From positions 10,496,487 to 10,560,486 of the forward strand of contig NC_071632.1 of the NCBI RefSeq assembly GCF_014839835.1: a stretch of 64,000 nt of DNA, written 5' to 3'. Below are positions 8,999 through 18,263 of the stretch, piece by piece. Below the pieces are notes generated by a model that saw only the letters and a program-made list of their open reading frames with translations, did no database searches and was not told where the DNA came from. Position 1 is the stretch's first letter. Each line of letters opens with the position of its first letter. Source of the DNA: Dryobates pubescens. Lineage: Eukaryota; Chordata; Aves; Piciformes; Picidae. Made by a program: the position numbers and the translations under genes.

Positions 8999-10969
8999 AT
9001 GCGGCTGCCGGTGCTCCTGTGCCTGGCCCTGGTGGCGCTGGCCAGCGGCGGGCAGTCCCCGTTACAGCGGCGAGTGCTGCGGGAGCTGCTGGAGCAGTTC
9101 CACGGCCGCAGCAACGTCCAGTTCCTGTTCAAGGAGCAGGCGGTGGAGGGGGTGGAGAGGGTGAGGGGGAGACACCGCGGAGAGAGAGGGGAGAGGCAGC
9201 CGGGGACACCGGACCCCACCGGACCTCCCCCTCCGCGGGGTGGGGGTGTGGGGAGGCGGTGGCTGTGGGCAGGGGTTGAAAAGGTGGCTGGGAGTACGTG
9301 GAGGAGGCGTGGGGGGATGCTGGGGTGTCGTGGAAGGGGGGGAGTGGGTGTTGGGGTGTCACAGAGGGTGGTGGGTGCCAGGATCCTATGGAGGGTGTTG
9401 TGGAAGGGGAGTGGGGGGTGCTGGGGAGGCTGTTGGGGTGCCATGGAGAGAGGGTGGGGGGTGGGTCACTGAGTATGTTGAGGTATTGGGGCAGGGGTTT
9501 GAGAGGGGCTTGGGTGTCATGGAAGGGGGATGAGGGGTACTGGGGTGCTACAGAGGCTGCTGGGGTGTTGAAACGCTGGGCAAAGGGAAGTGGTGGGTTT
9601 TGGGGTGTCATGGAAGTGGGATGGTGGGTGTTGAGAGGTCACAGAGGGAGCTTGGTGGGTGCTGGGGTGTCATGGTGGGGGTTGGGGTGTTGGGATGTCA
9701 CAGAAGGGGGGTGGTGGGTGCTGGGATGTCATGGAAGATAATTCATTGTCGTGAAAGGAGGGTGGTGGGTACTGGGTTCCTATGGAGCCTGTTGGGGTGT
9801 CATGGAAGGAGGGTGTGGGTGCCTGGGGTGTCACACAGGGAAGGGGCAGCTGGTGCAGTGCCAGCCCCCCGGCATGGCCAGTGGGGCCAGGCTGGTCACC
9901 AGGGGCACTGGGCAGGGGCTGGCAGAGCTCGGCTACTCATTAACTGCTGGTGCCTGGTGCCATCGTGGTGCAGCTGGAGGCACCCAGCAGCAGTGGCTGG
10001 AACCTGCAGGGATGCCCCCGGTTTGGACCACCCCATGGGGTCGCTGGGCTGGATTCACCCTGGGGACTGTGAAGGATTTGAGTCACTCTGCCCCTCTCCC
10101 CTGCCCATGGCCACCTCACCTATCGCTCCCCCAGCTTTCAGTGGCACCCAGTGCCCTGTGTGTGTGCCCTCAGGGCTGAGGGGTGTCCCCCTGTCCCCCA
10201 GGAAGACTCCTCGGGAACGTTTGTCCAGCTGCGGGTCAGCCTGGTGCAGACATCCTGCAGCAAGCGGGCACAGCGCCGGCACAACTGCCGTCCCCTGGAG
10301 AGCCGGGTGAGCCAGCCTGGCATGGGGACACCCTGTGGGGACATCCCATGGGGACATGGCACTTCTGGCCCTCCTGGGCCCCTCCATCTCACCATGCTGT
10401 GCTGAGTGGGCTGGAGGTGACGATGGCCTCTAGCCCATGGTGGTGATGGCTCCTGGCTGTGCCTACTGCTGCCCCATGGCGAACAGCAGGGTGGGGGTGG
10501 AACGGGACTGTCCTTAGTGTCCCCAAGGGGCGACAAGCCCTGCTGTGTCTCCAGTAGCAGGGCTGGGGTTGGCAGGGGAAGGGGTGGCAGGGCAGGGGGC
10601 TTGTCCTTGTGCTGTGACAGTGTCCCTGGGAGTGCCAACCCCGCTCTGTCCCCAGCGCAAGCCTGTCTGCCTGGCCTGCTACAAGTTCGACCGTGGTGAC
10701 ATCCCCAAGGTGCTGGACAAGTACCACAACTGTGGCCCCAGCCACCACCTCGCTGCCAAGGTGAGCCAAGACCCCCCCACCCCATGCCACCAGCATGATG
10801 CTGGCATTGTCCAGTGCAAGGGTGAGTGCCAACCAGGCTGGTTCTGTCCCGGCAGGAGATCAAGCACCGTGACGAGGCTGAGTGCAGGGCGGTGGAGGAA
10901 GCTGGCAAGGCCGGGGATGGGTTCTACCTCCCTGGCATGTTTGCCTTCTCCAAGGGGTTGCCACAATAG
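8999..10969 (+). CDS. RARRES2: Chemerin (retinoic acid receptor responder 2)
   Basis: Secreted cystatin-fold chemoattractant and adipokine precursor, the ligand of CMKLR1 and GPR1, activated by C-terminal proteolysis. Coding exons are 8999-9160, 10202-10306, 10656-10760 and 10856-10969; all junctions are phase 0 with GT/AG edges, giving 161 residues (human 163). The N-terminus MRLPVLLCLALVALASGG is a clear signal peptide. The body keeps the family cysteines (VQTSCSKR, HNCRP, PVCLACYKF, HNCGP, AECRAV). The C-terminus is GFYLPGMFAFSKGLPQ, against human FYFPGQFAFSKALPRS, so the bioactive nonapeptide region is YLPGMFAFS. LRRC61 follows in tail-to-tail orientation, as expected from mammalian synteny. 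The model is complete and intact. Confidence 0.95.
9235..9860. repeat. Degenerate G-rich minisatellite in RARRES2 intron 1
   Basis: Repeated modules of 'gtgctggggtgtcatggaagggg' and 'gtggtgggtgttggggtgtcacagaggg' fill much of the first intron (9161-10201). Unit length varies around 25-50 bp. G-rich on the transcribed plus strand; noncoding. Confidence 0.75.
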
Positions 10970-11194
10970 GTGGCTGTCACCAGCCTGGCACATGCCAGGG
11001 ACACAGAGATGCCCCCTGCTCGCAGCCCCCCAGCAGCCCCCACAAGGGACCAGCTTGGTCCCCTCCTCTGCTTGCTGCCCCCCCAGCTTGGTGTCACCAA
11101 GGGATGGACCTCCCCAGTGCCACCTCCCCGGGGGCTCACCAGTAACCCCCAGCTCACCCCTACACCCCAGCTCACCAGTCGATGTCTGATCACC

Positions 11195-11235
11195 AGTAAA
11201 CACCAGTCTGGCTCCTGCTGTCACTGTTATTTCTA
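11195..11235 (+). terminator. Probable RARRES2 polyadenylation signal
   Basis: AGTAAA, a common variant hexamer, occurs at 11195-11200, about 225 bp after the chemerin stop, followed by a T/G-rich stretch (tgctgtcactgttatttc). No AATAAA was seen nearer. Confidence 0.4.
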
Positions 11236-11425
11236 CTGGAAGGGCTAGGGGTGGGTGGAGGGCTCAGCCCCATGTCCCTTTGTGGGGACTCTGTGCCAGC
11301 TCCCTCCCTGCCACTGCTTGTCCCCAGCCCCAGAGGAGGGACAGGGATATGGGTGGTCCCCCCTGCCTGGTTGGTCAGGGCACAGAAGCAGGCAGCAGAG
11401 CAGAGCCTTGGGGGCCAGCAGAGCT

Positions 11426-11431
11426 TTTACT
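11426..11431 (-). terminator. Possible LRRC61 polyadenylation signal
   Basis: TTTACT on the plus strand reads AGTAAA on the minus strand, about 670 bp beyond the LRRC61 stop codon. It would give a 3' UTR containing the 11690-12000 minisatellite. Weak evidence. Confidence 0.3.
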
Positions 11432-11689
11432 GCTCAGTCCACAGTGTCCCCCCAGCCCCACTGTATTCCCCTGGTCCCCATGGCACCCCCTAGCACCCCC
11501 ATGCAGCTCCTTCCAGCCACCCGGGCTGCCTTCAAGCTCCTTGTGACATCTTGACTCCTGCCATGGCTCTGCTGTCCCCTCTCCTGGAGTGCTTGGGGCA
11601 CAGCCCAGGCATGCCTGGCTCTGGGGGTTCACCCCTGGCATGGCAGGGGGGGTCTGGCAGCCCCCCAGGCTGCAGGCAAGGCTGGGTTC

Positions 11690-12000
11690 ACCGCAGCTGC
11701 TCTGGCATCACTCCAGTTGCTCCAGAACTCCTCCAGTCACTCTAGTATTCCTCCACTCACTCAAGTATCCTTCTAGCTGTTCCAATATCCCTCCAGTACC
11801 CCTCCAGTTGCTCCAGCATTCCCCTGGCTGTTCCAGTGTCCTTCCCGTCACTGCAGCATCCCTCTGGTTTCTCCGGCACCCCTTCAGTCACTCCGGCATC
11901 CCTCCAGTCACTCCAGTATCCCCATGGTTGCTTTGCCATCCCTTCAGTTGCTCCAGTATCCCTCTGGCTGCTCCAGTCTCCCTCCAGCTGCCTCACTGTC
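11690..12000. repeat. Minisatellite of about 21-bp 'ccagtatccctccagttgct' units
   Basis: About 14 degenerate copies of 'cctccagttgctccagtatc' occur just downstream of the LRRC61 stop on its 3' UTR side. Noncoding. Confidence 0.8.
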
Positions 12001-12101
12001 CCTGCATCGAGGGCTGTGCCAGGCTGGCGCTGGCAGCATCCAGTGCTGGGGGTCGGTGCCGGAGGTCTCCTCTGCCGGTCCCGGCGCGTGGGGGATGTGT
12101 C

Positions 12102-12968
12102 TCAGAAAACGAAGGAGCTGGGGTCGTGCCGGGTGCCCAGCGCCCGCTGTGCCTGGGCGATGGAGTCGTCGGCGCGCCGGCCGAGCTCGCGGCACTCGCG
12201 CAGGGCCTCGCCGAACTGCCGGTAAGCCTCTTCCACGATGGAGCTGCGCCGTGGGGCCCGCGCCTCCCAGAACCCCGCTTCCACCCAGGGCTGTGCCGCC
12301 CGCTGCGGCGCTTCGGTGGCAGTGCTGGCACCGGCGGCGCCGCCACGTCCCAGCGAGCTGTCGAGGTCGCGGCACAGCTGGTAGAGCTCGCTGCCGCGCC
12401 CCGACACCCGCTCGCCGTCGATGGACTTGAGGCCGGGGAACATGGCGGCCAGCGTGGCGCGGTATGTCGGGGTGCTGGCACACAGCGGGTTGGCGATGCC
12501 GGTGCGGGGGTCGCGCAGCCGCAGGCTCTCCAGCCGCCGCAGCCCGCTCAGGCAGCGCAGCCGTGCCAGGCTGCCCAGCCGGTTGCCTGCCAGGTTGAGG
12601 CTCTGCAGGTTGTGGCACGACGCCAGTGGCTCCAGCCTGGCCACGCGGTTCTGCGCCAGGTTGAGCACTGCCAAGGCTTTGAGGGCTGCCAGCGGGCCCA
12701 GGCGGGTGATGGCGTTGCCGGATAGGTCCAACCACTCCAGGTTGGCACAGTCGCCCAAGCAGCCCAGGTGGGCGATGCTGCGGCCGCGCAGCCGCAGCAG
12801 CAGGATGGACTCCAGCGCAAATTCCCCGCTGCTGGCCTTCAGCAGTTGTGCCGTGATCCGCACCCCACCCTCCTCATCATCCTCCTCCTCCTCCTCGTCA
12901 TCTTCATCTTCCTGCTCCTGGGGGGAATCCTGGGGGTGCTCCTCGGCTCCCTCCCCGCGACCGTCCAT
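12102..12968 (-). CDS. LRRC61: Leucine-rich repeat-containing protein 61
   Basis: Intracellular LRR protein of 288 residues with no well-defined biochemical role. An acidic N-terminus (runs of Asp/Glu to residue ~34, encoded by the CTC-rich tract at 12870-12915) precedes GGVRITAQLLKASSGEFALE, then four to five LRRs (LEWLDLSGNAITRLGPLAAL, LNLAQNRVARLEPLASC, LQSLNLAGNRL) and an LRR cap (LPGLK-like MFPGLKSIDGERVSGRG). The C-terminal part keeps ELYQLCRDLDSSL, QPWVEAGFWE, SSIVEEAYRQFG and the exact human terminus SSFVF. Human LRRC61 also has its coding region in one exon. The acidic head is longer than I recall for mammals. The gene is convergent with RARRES2. Intact. Confidence 0.95.
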   Translation of the reverse strand: MDGRGEGAEEHPQDSPQEQEDEDDEEEEEDDEEGGVRITAQLLKASSGEFALESILLLRLRGRSIAHLGCLGDCANLEWLDLSGNAITRLGPLAALKALAVLNLAQNRVARLEPLASCHNLQSLNLAGNRLGSLARLRCLSGLRRLESLRLRDPRTGIANPLCASTPTYRATLAAMFPGLKSIDGERVSGRGSELYQLCRDLDSSLGRGGAAGASTATEAPQRAAQPWVEAGFWEARAPRRSSIVEEAYRQFGEALRECRELGRRADDSIAQAQRALGTRHDPSSFVF

Positions 12969-12984
12969 GCTGCAGCAGTTTGGG

Positions 12985-13540
12985 GAAGGGGATGAGCCCT
13001 GGTGGGGGACAACTTTGTGTCACCCAAGAGACACCGCCCCTGCAGACCCAAACCCAGACCCCGCCGGATCTCCCACTCACTCCTGTGCACCCGGGTCCCT
13101 CCCAAGGCCCTCTGGACCCCCCATTCCCATTACCGTGCTCGCTGGACCCCCCGGCTCCCCCCGCACATCCTCCCGACCTCCCGGTATTTTCTCCTCTCCC
13201 GTCTCCTCCCGATGCTCCCCAGTGCCCAGCGCCCCTGACCTCCCCCCACCCCCTCCTTGGTATCCCCGGTTCCCGGTACCCTCCCGATCCCCCAGACTCT
13301 AACTCCCATCCTTCCCCACGATGCTTTCTCCCCCCTCCCGCGGTCTACCGCTGCTCCCCGGACACCCTGTGCTCACTCAGCTGCTGACGGTGTCCCCCGG
13401 GTCTCCCCTAGACCCCTCCCTCCGGTGCTCCCCACCTGCCCCCTCCCCGCTCTCTCCGCTCCCGACAGCCCCTCGGCCCCGCCTCCCCGTTGCCACGGAA
13501 ACGAGCGACCGCCCCCGCCCCGCCTCCCATGTCCCCGGGA
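12985..13540 (-). promoter_or_regulatory. LRRC61 5' region with RFX X-box motif
   Basis: GC- and C-run-rich sequence upstream of the LRRC61 start, probably holding a noncoding exon and promoter. At 13489-13502 it reads GTTGCCACGGAAAC, a near-perfect RFX-family X-box (consensus GTNRCCNNRGYAAC; GTTGCCATGGAAAC is the classic form). It lies between LRRC61 and the 3' end of ZNF467, both transcribed leftward, so it is best placed to serve LRRC61. No gene was seen in 13000-13480. Confidence 0.45.
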
Positions 13541-13940
13541 AGAGATGTTGCCATGGCCGGTGCCACCAGGCAGGCCCCGGTACCGTCGCCATTCCAGTGT
13601 CCCTGGGGATCGATGTCACCGGTGGTGTTCCCATGGCGGGCACCGGTATCTCCTGTCCCTGAGCAGCCCCTGGGATCGACCCGGTCTTGGTGCCCCCGGG
13701 GATATCCTCATGGCCAGGTACCGGCAAAAGTGGCTCTTGTCCCCAAGCAGACCGCAGTACCGATGCGGTCTTGGTGTCGCCAGCGGTGTCCCCGTAGCCA
13801 CAGCTGGGCACTGGCACCACCACTGGCTGCTCCTGTCCCCACACAGTTCCCAATGCCAGCCCAGTCCCGGTGCCACCACAGCCCTGCCCGTGCTTCCTGT
13901 CCCCCAAGACTCCTGCTCGGAAAGGTTCAACCAAACCCCG

Positions 13941-13946
13941 TTTATT
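13941..13946 (-). terminator. ZNF467 polyadenylation signal AATAAA
   Basis: TTTATT on the plus strand is AATAAA on the minus strand, about 310 bp beyond the ZNF467 stop codon (14252). It is the only canonical hexamer noticed between the two genes. Confidence 0.65.
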
Positions 13947-14251
13947 GGCAGTTCTGATTCATTGACACCACGGCACCGCCATGAGGAGTCCCTTGTCCCA
14001 GGGGTCCCAGCACCCCCAACTCACTGTGTGCCAGCCCTGGAGCAGAGTGTGGCACACGCCCAACCAGTTTTGAGGTGTTTCAGGCATTTCAGAGCCGCTG
14101 TTTGCCCCCAGCCCCCAGCCCTGCTGGCTCTAGCACCCCAGGGGATGCTCATCATGCCACGTGCTGCAGCTCCAGTGTGGGACACTGAGGACACAGCCCC
14201 GCCAGGAGCCACCACGGCCCCCGGCACATCCCAGTGCTCAACCCATGGTGC

Positions 14252-16121
14252 TCAGGGACAGAGAGTGGCAGGGGCTGTGGCGGTGGTGCCCGGCCAGCTC
14301 TGCTGCGGTGTGGTACCGGTGGCAGCGGTGGCAGCATGGGTGCGCTCATGCCGCAGCAGGTGGGTTTTGCGACTGAAACTCTTGCCGCAGTGGGTGCAGA
14401 CGTAGGGCCGATGCCCGGTGTGCACGGCCTGGTGCCGTGCCAGGTTGGTCTTGGAGCTGAAGCGCTTGGCGCACTGGGTGCAGGCATGAGGCCGGGTGCC
14501 AGTGTGCACCGCCTGGTGCCGCGCCAGGTGGGACTTGCGGCTGAAGCTGCGGCCACAGAGCTGGCAAGCGAAGGGCCGGGTGCCGGCATGGGCTTTGGCG
14601 TGGGCCAGCAGGTTGGTGCGGGAGCCAAAGCGGCGGCCGCACTGTGGGCAGGGAAAGGGCCGCTCGCCAGTGTGCACCCGCTGGTGCCGCAGCAGGTGCT
14701 GGCGGTGGGCAAAGGCGCGGGCGCAGAGCGGGCAGGCGAAGGGACGCTCGCTGCCGTGGCTGCGCTGGTGGGCAGCCAGCTCCAGCCTGTGGCTGAAGGT
14801 TTGGTCGCAGCGAGGGCAGGCGAAGGGCTCCAGCCCCGCGTGGCACCGCAGATGCGCCGTCAGGTGCCGCTTGTCACCGAAGCCACGGCCACACTCGGCA
14901 CAGGCAAAGGGGTGGCCGTCGCAGTGCAGCCGGCGGTGGGATGAGAGGTTCTTCTTCCAGCTGAAGCTCTTCCCGCATTCCAGGCAGGGAAAGGGCTTCT
15001 GCTCGTCGCTGAGCGCCGTGGCCCCATCTGCTGGTACTGGCGCCAGCACCGGCTCTGGTACTGGCTCCGGCACCGGCTCCTCGTGCAGCTGCTGGTGGCG
15101 GAGGAGATGCTGCTTGTGCGCGAAGCGGCGCGGGCAGTGGGCGCAGGCAAAGGGCCGCTCGCCGGTGTGGGTGCGCTGGTGCCGCACCAAGTGCGTCTTC
15201 TTGCGGAAGCGGCGGCCGCAGTCGGCGCAGGGGAAGGGCCGCTCGCCGGTGTGGGTCTTCTGGTGGGAGCGCAGGTGGATCTTCTGGCTGAACCTCTTGC
15301 CACAGTCGGTGCAGGCGAAGGGCCGCTCGCCCGTGTGCACCCGCAGGTGCCGCGTCAGGTGCGCCTTCTTCCCAAAGCCCTTCCCGCACTGGGTGCAGGT
15401 GAAGGGCCGTAGGGGCGCCGCGGCACCGCAGCTCTGTGGGTCAGCCGCCGGCAGCTGCAGGCCGAGCCGCGCCTGGAAGCAGTGCTCGCAGCCGCCGGGT
15501 TCGGCGCTGGCACCATCTTGGCTCTGGCCTTGTGGCAGCCATGGTGGCGTGGCAAAGGTGGGCAGCTCGCCGTAGCCCAGCTCCTCCGGGCATGGCTGTT
15601 CCAGTTTGCAGCTGCCAGTGCAGCCTGGTATGCCAGCAGTATGGGGCACAGTGCCAGCCGGGGGCTGCCCCGCCAGCAGGGCTTCGGTGCCAACTGGCCA
15701 CTCCTCATCCTCCTCCTCTACCTTCACCTTCCTCACCAGCCAGTCCTCTGTGGGGCACACACCAGCACCACAGTGACCATCACCAGATGATCATCACTGG
15801 GGTAAACACCACTGGGGTGACTATCACTGCATGTCCCCAGCGTGCTGTGGTCAGAGCTCTGGCTGTGCCAGGCCACGCAGAGGCTTTGCTGCATGCCAGC
15901 AATGCCAACATGTCCCCTCACCTGAGCAGCTCCTCTCCGGGCCCCCCGGCTCCTCTTCATCACCCTCGGAGTTTGCCTCCACCTTGGGGACCACCAACCA
16001 CCCTGGGGGGACAGAGTGGCACAGCCAGTGTCTCCCCCCACCCAGCTCTGAGAGACCACCAGGAGTCTCCCTCTTGGCACCCACCTGTGCTGGCACAGCC
16101 TGGTATCTCAGGCACCTCCAT
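14252..16121 (-). CDS. ZNF467: Zinc finger protein 467, 12 C2H2 fingers
   Basis: Nuclear C2H2 transcription factor (mouse EZI). Coding exons are 16121-16085 (the exon itself runs from 16165), 16002-15922 and 15747-14252, with phase-1 junctions and GT/AG edges; 537 residues from the first in-frame ATG. The N-terminal part contains EDWLVRKVKVEEEDEEWP, which matches the human motif EEWMIRKVKVEDED, preceded by an acidic stretch (VVPKVEANSEGDEEEPGG). Twelve fingers follow, four then eight. The family-specific fingers are SFSWKKNLSSHRRLH (human SFGWKKNLATH), RRFGSRTNLLAH, RSFSRKSHLARHQAVH and the last KSFSRKTHLLRHERTH. A Pro/Val/Glu linker (about 15000-15080) separates fingers 4 and 5. In human, ZNF467 is likewise head-to-head with SSPO. 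The start ATG at 16121 is a choice, as an upstream exon could add residues. Confidence 0.92.
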
Positions 16122-16499
16122 CTGCTCTGGCGGTGGAACCGGCTCAGGCTTGGCCGTGGCAGAACCTGCATGGGATGAGATGGGACTGGGCTGAGCTCAC
16201 CCCGGGACTTTCAACCTGCACCCCAGAACCTGCTCACGTATCCCCCGGGCCTCCAGCGTGCCCAGCCCCGGTGGGCGGTGAAAGCAGGGCAGGGACCCCC
16301 GAGTTGGCAAAGCTCTTCTGCATGGGGGGGTGGGTCCGGTGGGGGCTGGGCGATGAATTGGGCAGGGTCCCTGGGAAGCCCCCACTCCAACCCTCCACCG
16401 ACGAGCAGCTCGAATGTGGCAGTGGGGAGAAGGGAGAATGGAACTGGGGGTCTCCGGCTAGGGGCACCCTGGGAACACATCCCAGGGAGTCACCCACCG

Positions 16500-17025
16500 C
16501 TGGTACCTCTAGGGCGCGCCCACCTCTGACCCCCGCAGCCGCTCGCAGCCCCTCCCGTACGCCCAGCCCTGCCCTTCCCGTTTCCTCCCCACCCTCCTGT
16601 ACCCCCTCGAGCGTTCCTTGTCCCCAAGCCCATACCCCCGGTCCCTGCGGTCCCCGCTCTGTCCCTCTGTCCCCTCCTGCCCCGCCCCATCCTGCCCCTC
16701 CCCCTCCCCCTCCCCCTCTCATCCTGTTCCACCCTCCGCTCCCCCCCCCCCTCCCCCCCTCCCTCCCCAGAGCCCCTGTCCCACCGGGACTACCCCCTGG
16801 TGCCGCTGCTACTCCCGGTCTCGCTCGCACGCCGCTCTCCGCCCGTCCCCGTGGCCTCGGGGCGGACACCGAACCCCCCTACCCCCCAGGCTCCGCCTTT
16901 CCCGCGGTGGCCGCCGGTCCCCCCGCCCCCTCTCCACCTCCCCCTCTCTCTTCTCGGTCCGGCACCCGGTGCCCGCCGACACCGAGGCACCGGTAGCGCC
17001 GGTCTCGGGACACCCCTGCCGGGAT
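16500..17025 (-). promoter_or_regulatory. CpG/C-rich region, likely ZNF467 promoter
   Basis: CpG-rich sequence lies between the first identified ZNF467 exon and the ZNF467-SSPO intergenic repeats. At about 16690-16770 the plus strand is a near-pure C/T tract (CCCCCT repeats), so the minus (sense) strand is a G4-capable purine tract. The start site is not resolvable. Confidence 0.4.
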
Positions 17026-17027
17026 AC

Positions 17028-17290
17028 TCGGACAAACCGGGATAAACAGGGACAAACCGGGATAAACTGGGACAAACCGGGATAAACCAGGACTACATCT
17101 CCCGGCAGCCCTCCCCGCCGCACCGCCGCCCACAGGCTGTACCGCGCTGTACCGAGCCAGACTGAGCTGTTCCGAGCCGTACCGGGACGTACCGCGCTGT
17201 ACCGAGTTGTACCGGGCCGTAGCGAGCCATATTGGTCTGCACCGAGCTGTACTGGGCTGTACCGAACCATAGTGGGTCATATTGGGTTGT
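17028..17290. repeat. Two adjoining minisatellites: 15-bp 'gggacaaaccgggataaac' and 10-bp 'ctgtaccgag' types
   Basis: From 17028 to about 17095 'ccgggataaac(t/a)gggacaaa' recurs with a 15-bp step. From about 17135 to 17290 a 10-bp unit (ctgtaccgag with variants such as ccgtaccggg) recurs about 15 times. Between here and the SSPO promoter (17300-17800) the sequence is G-rich with loose 'ggggacacagg' repeats and no gene. Confidence 0.8.
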
Positions 17291-18000
17291 ACGGAGCCGC
17301 CGCTCCCCCGGCGAACCGGGTTCTGCATCCCCGGTCCCTCCCTGTCCCCGACTGCGGAGGGGGCTCGGGGAGACGGGGGCAGGAACGGAGGGACATGGGG
17401 GAACAGGGACGTGGGGACAGAGGGGACACGACCGTGGGATGGAGGCAGCAGGGGCCACAGGGACAGATGGGGCAGGATCTCAGGCTGGGACACAGGACAA
17501 GGACGTAGGGACAGAGTGGCACAGGGGAGACACAGCTGTGGGGATGGAAGGGACATGGGGAGACACAGGACAGGGACGTGGCAGAACACAGCCATTGGGA
17601 TGGTGTCAGGCAGAGGGACACGGGGGAATGTAGGACAAGGACATGAGGGGATACAGCCATGGGGATGGAGAGTGGGGGACACATACATGGGGAGGACACA
17701 GGACAGAGAGATGGTGATGTGGGGGATATATAGGACAGAATGTGGGGTCCCTTCCTTGTGAGATTTTTGTCCCAGGGCCGACCCCAGCTGGGAGCAACCG
17801 TGACCGGAACACTGTGGGAGGGGGAGTCCTAAATGGGCCATATCCGGGACTGGCAGTGCCGAGGGGAGTCCCTAATCCCCTCTCTCACTAGGATTTGCCG
17901 GATTCGGGATCCGGCTTACCCCTCCCTGCCACAATCCCGAGGGATTTTCCCTGGAGACGGTGCCCCCATTCGTGTGTTGTGTTCCCCCCCCCAAAAGCAG

Positions 18001-18263
18001 CAGCTGTGCCCAATTGCCAGCCCCACAGCTGCCTCTCACCCCATAAAACCTGGCAGCGTGGCAGCGCTGCAGCCAAGCTGGGACTGAGTGCGGTAAGAGG
18101 GACTGCAGGGGGGATGACTCCCATCGTGGGGAGCTTTGGGGTGTCCCCATGTCCCCATCCAGGCACCTTGGCACATGCCGGCTGTCCCCATGTCCGGGGA
18201 CACCCATGGAATGTGGCTGTGCCAGTAGCACCAGTTTTCCTCTGCCAAGGTGCCAGTGGTGGC
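18001..18263 (+). promoter_or_regulatory. SSPO promoter with TATA-like box and candidate 5' UTR exon
   Basis: CATAAAA at 18042-18048 resembles a TATA box. Two CAGCTG E-boxes (18001-18006 and 18026-18031) lie just upstream. A start about 30 bp downstream would give a short noncoding exon ending at a donor GTGCG|GTAAGA near 18091, joined to an acceptor (ttttcctctgccaag, ending 18250) 13 bp before the start ATG. A TAATCC (OTX/PITX-type) site is at 17873-17878. TATA-driven, CpG-poor control fits a narrowly expressed gene. All of this is inferred from motifs. Confidence 0.5.
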
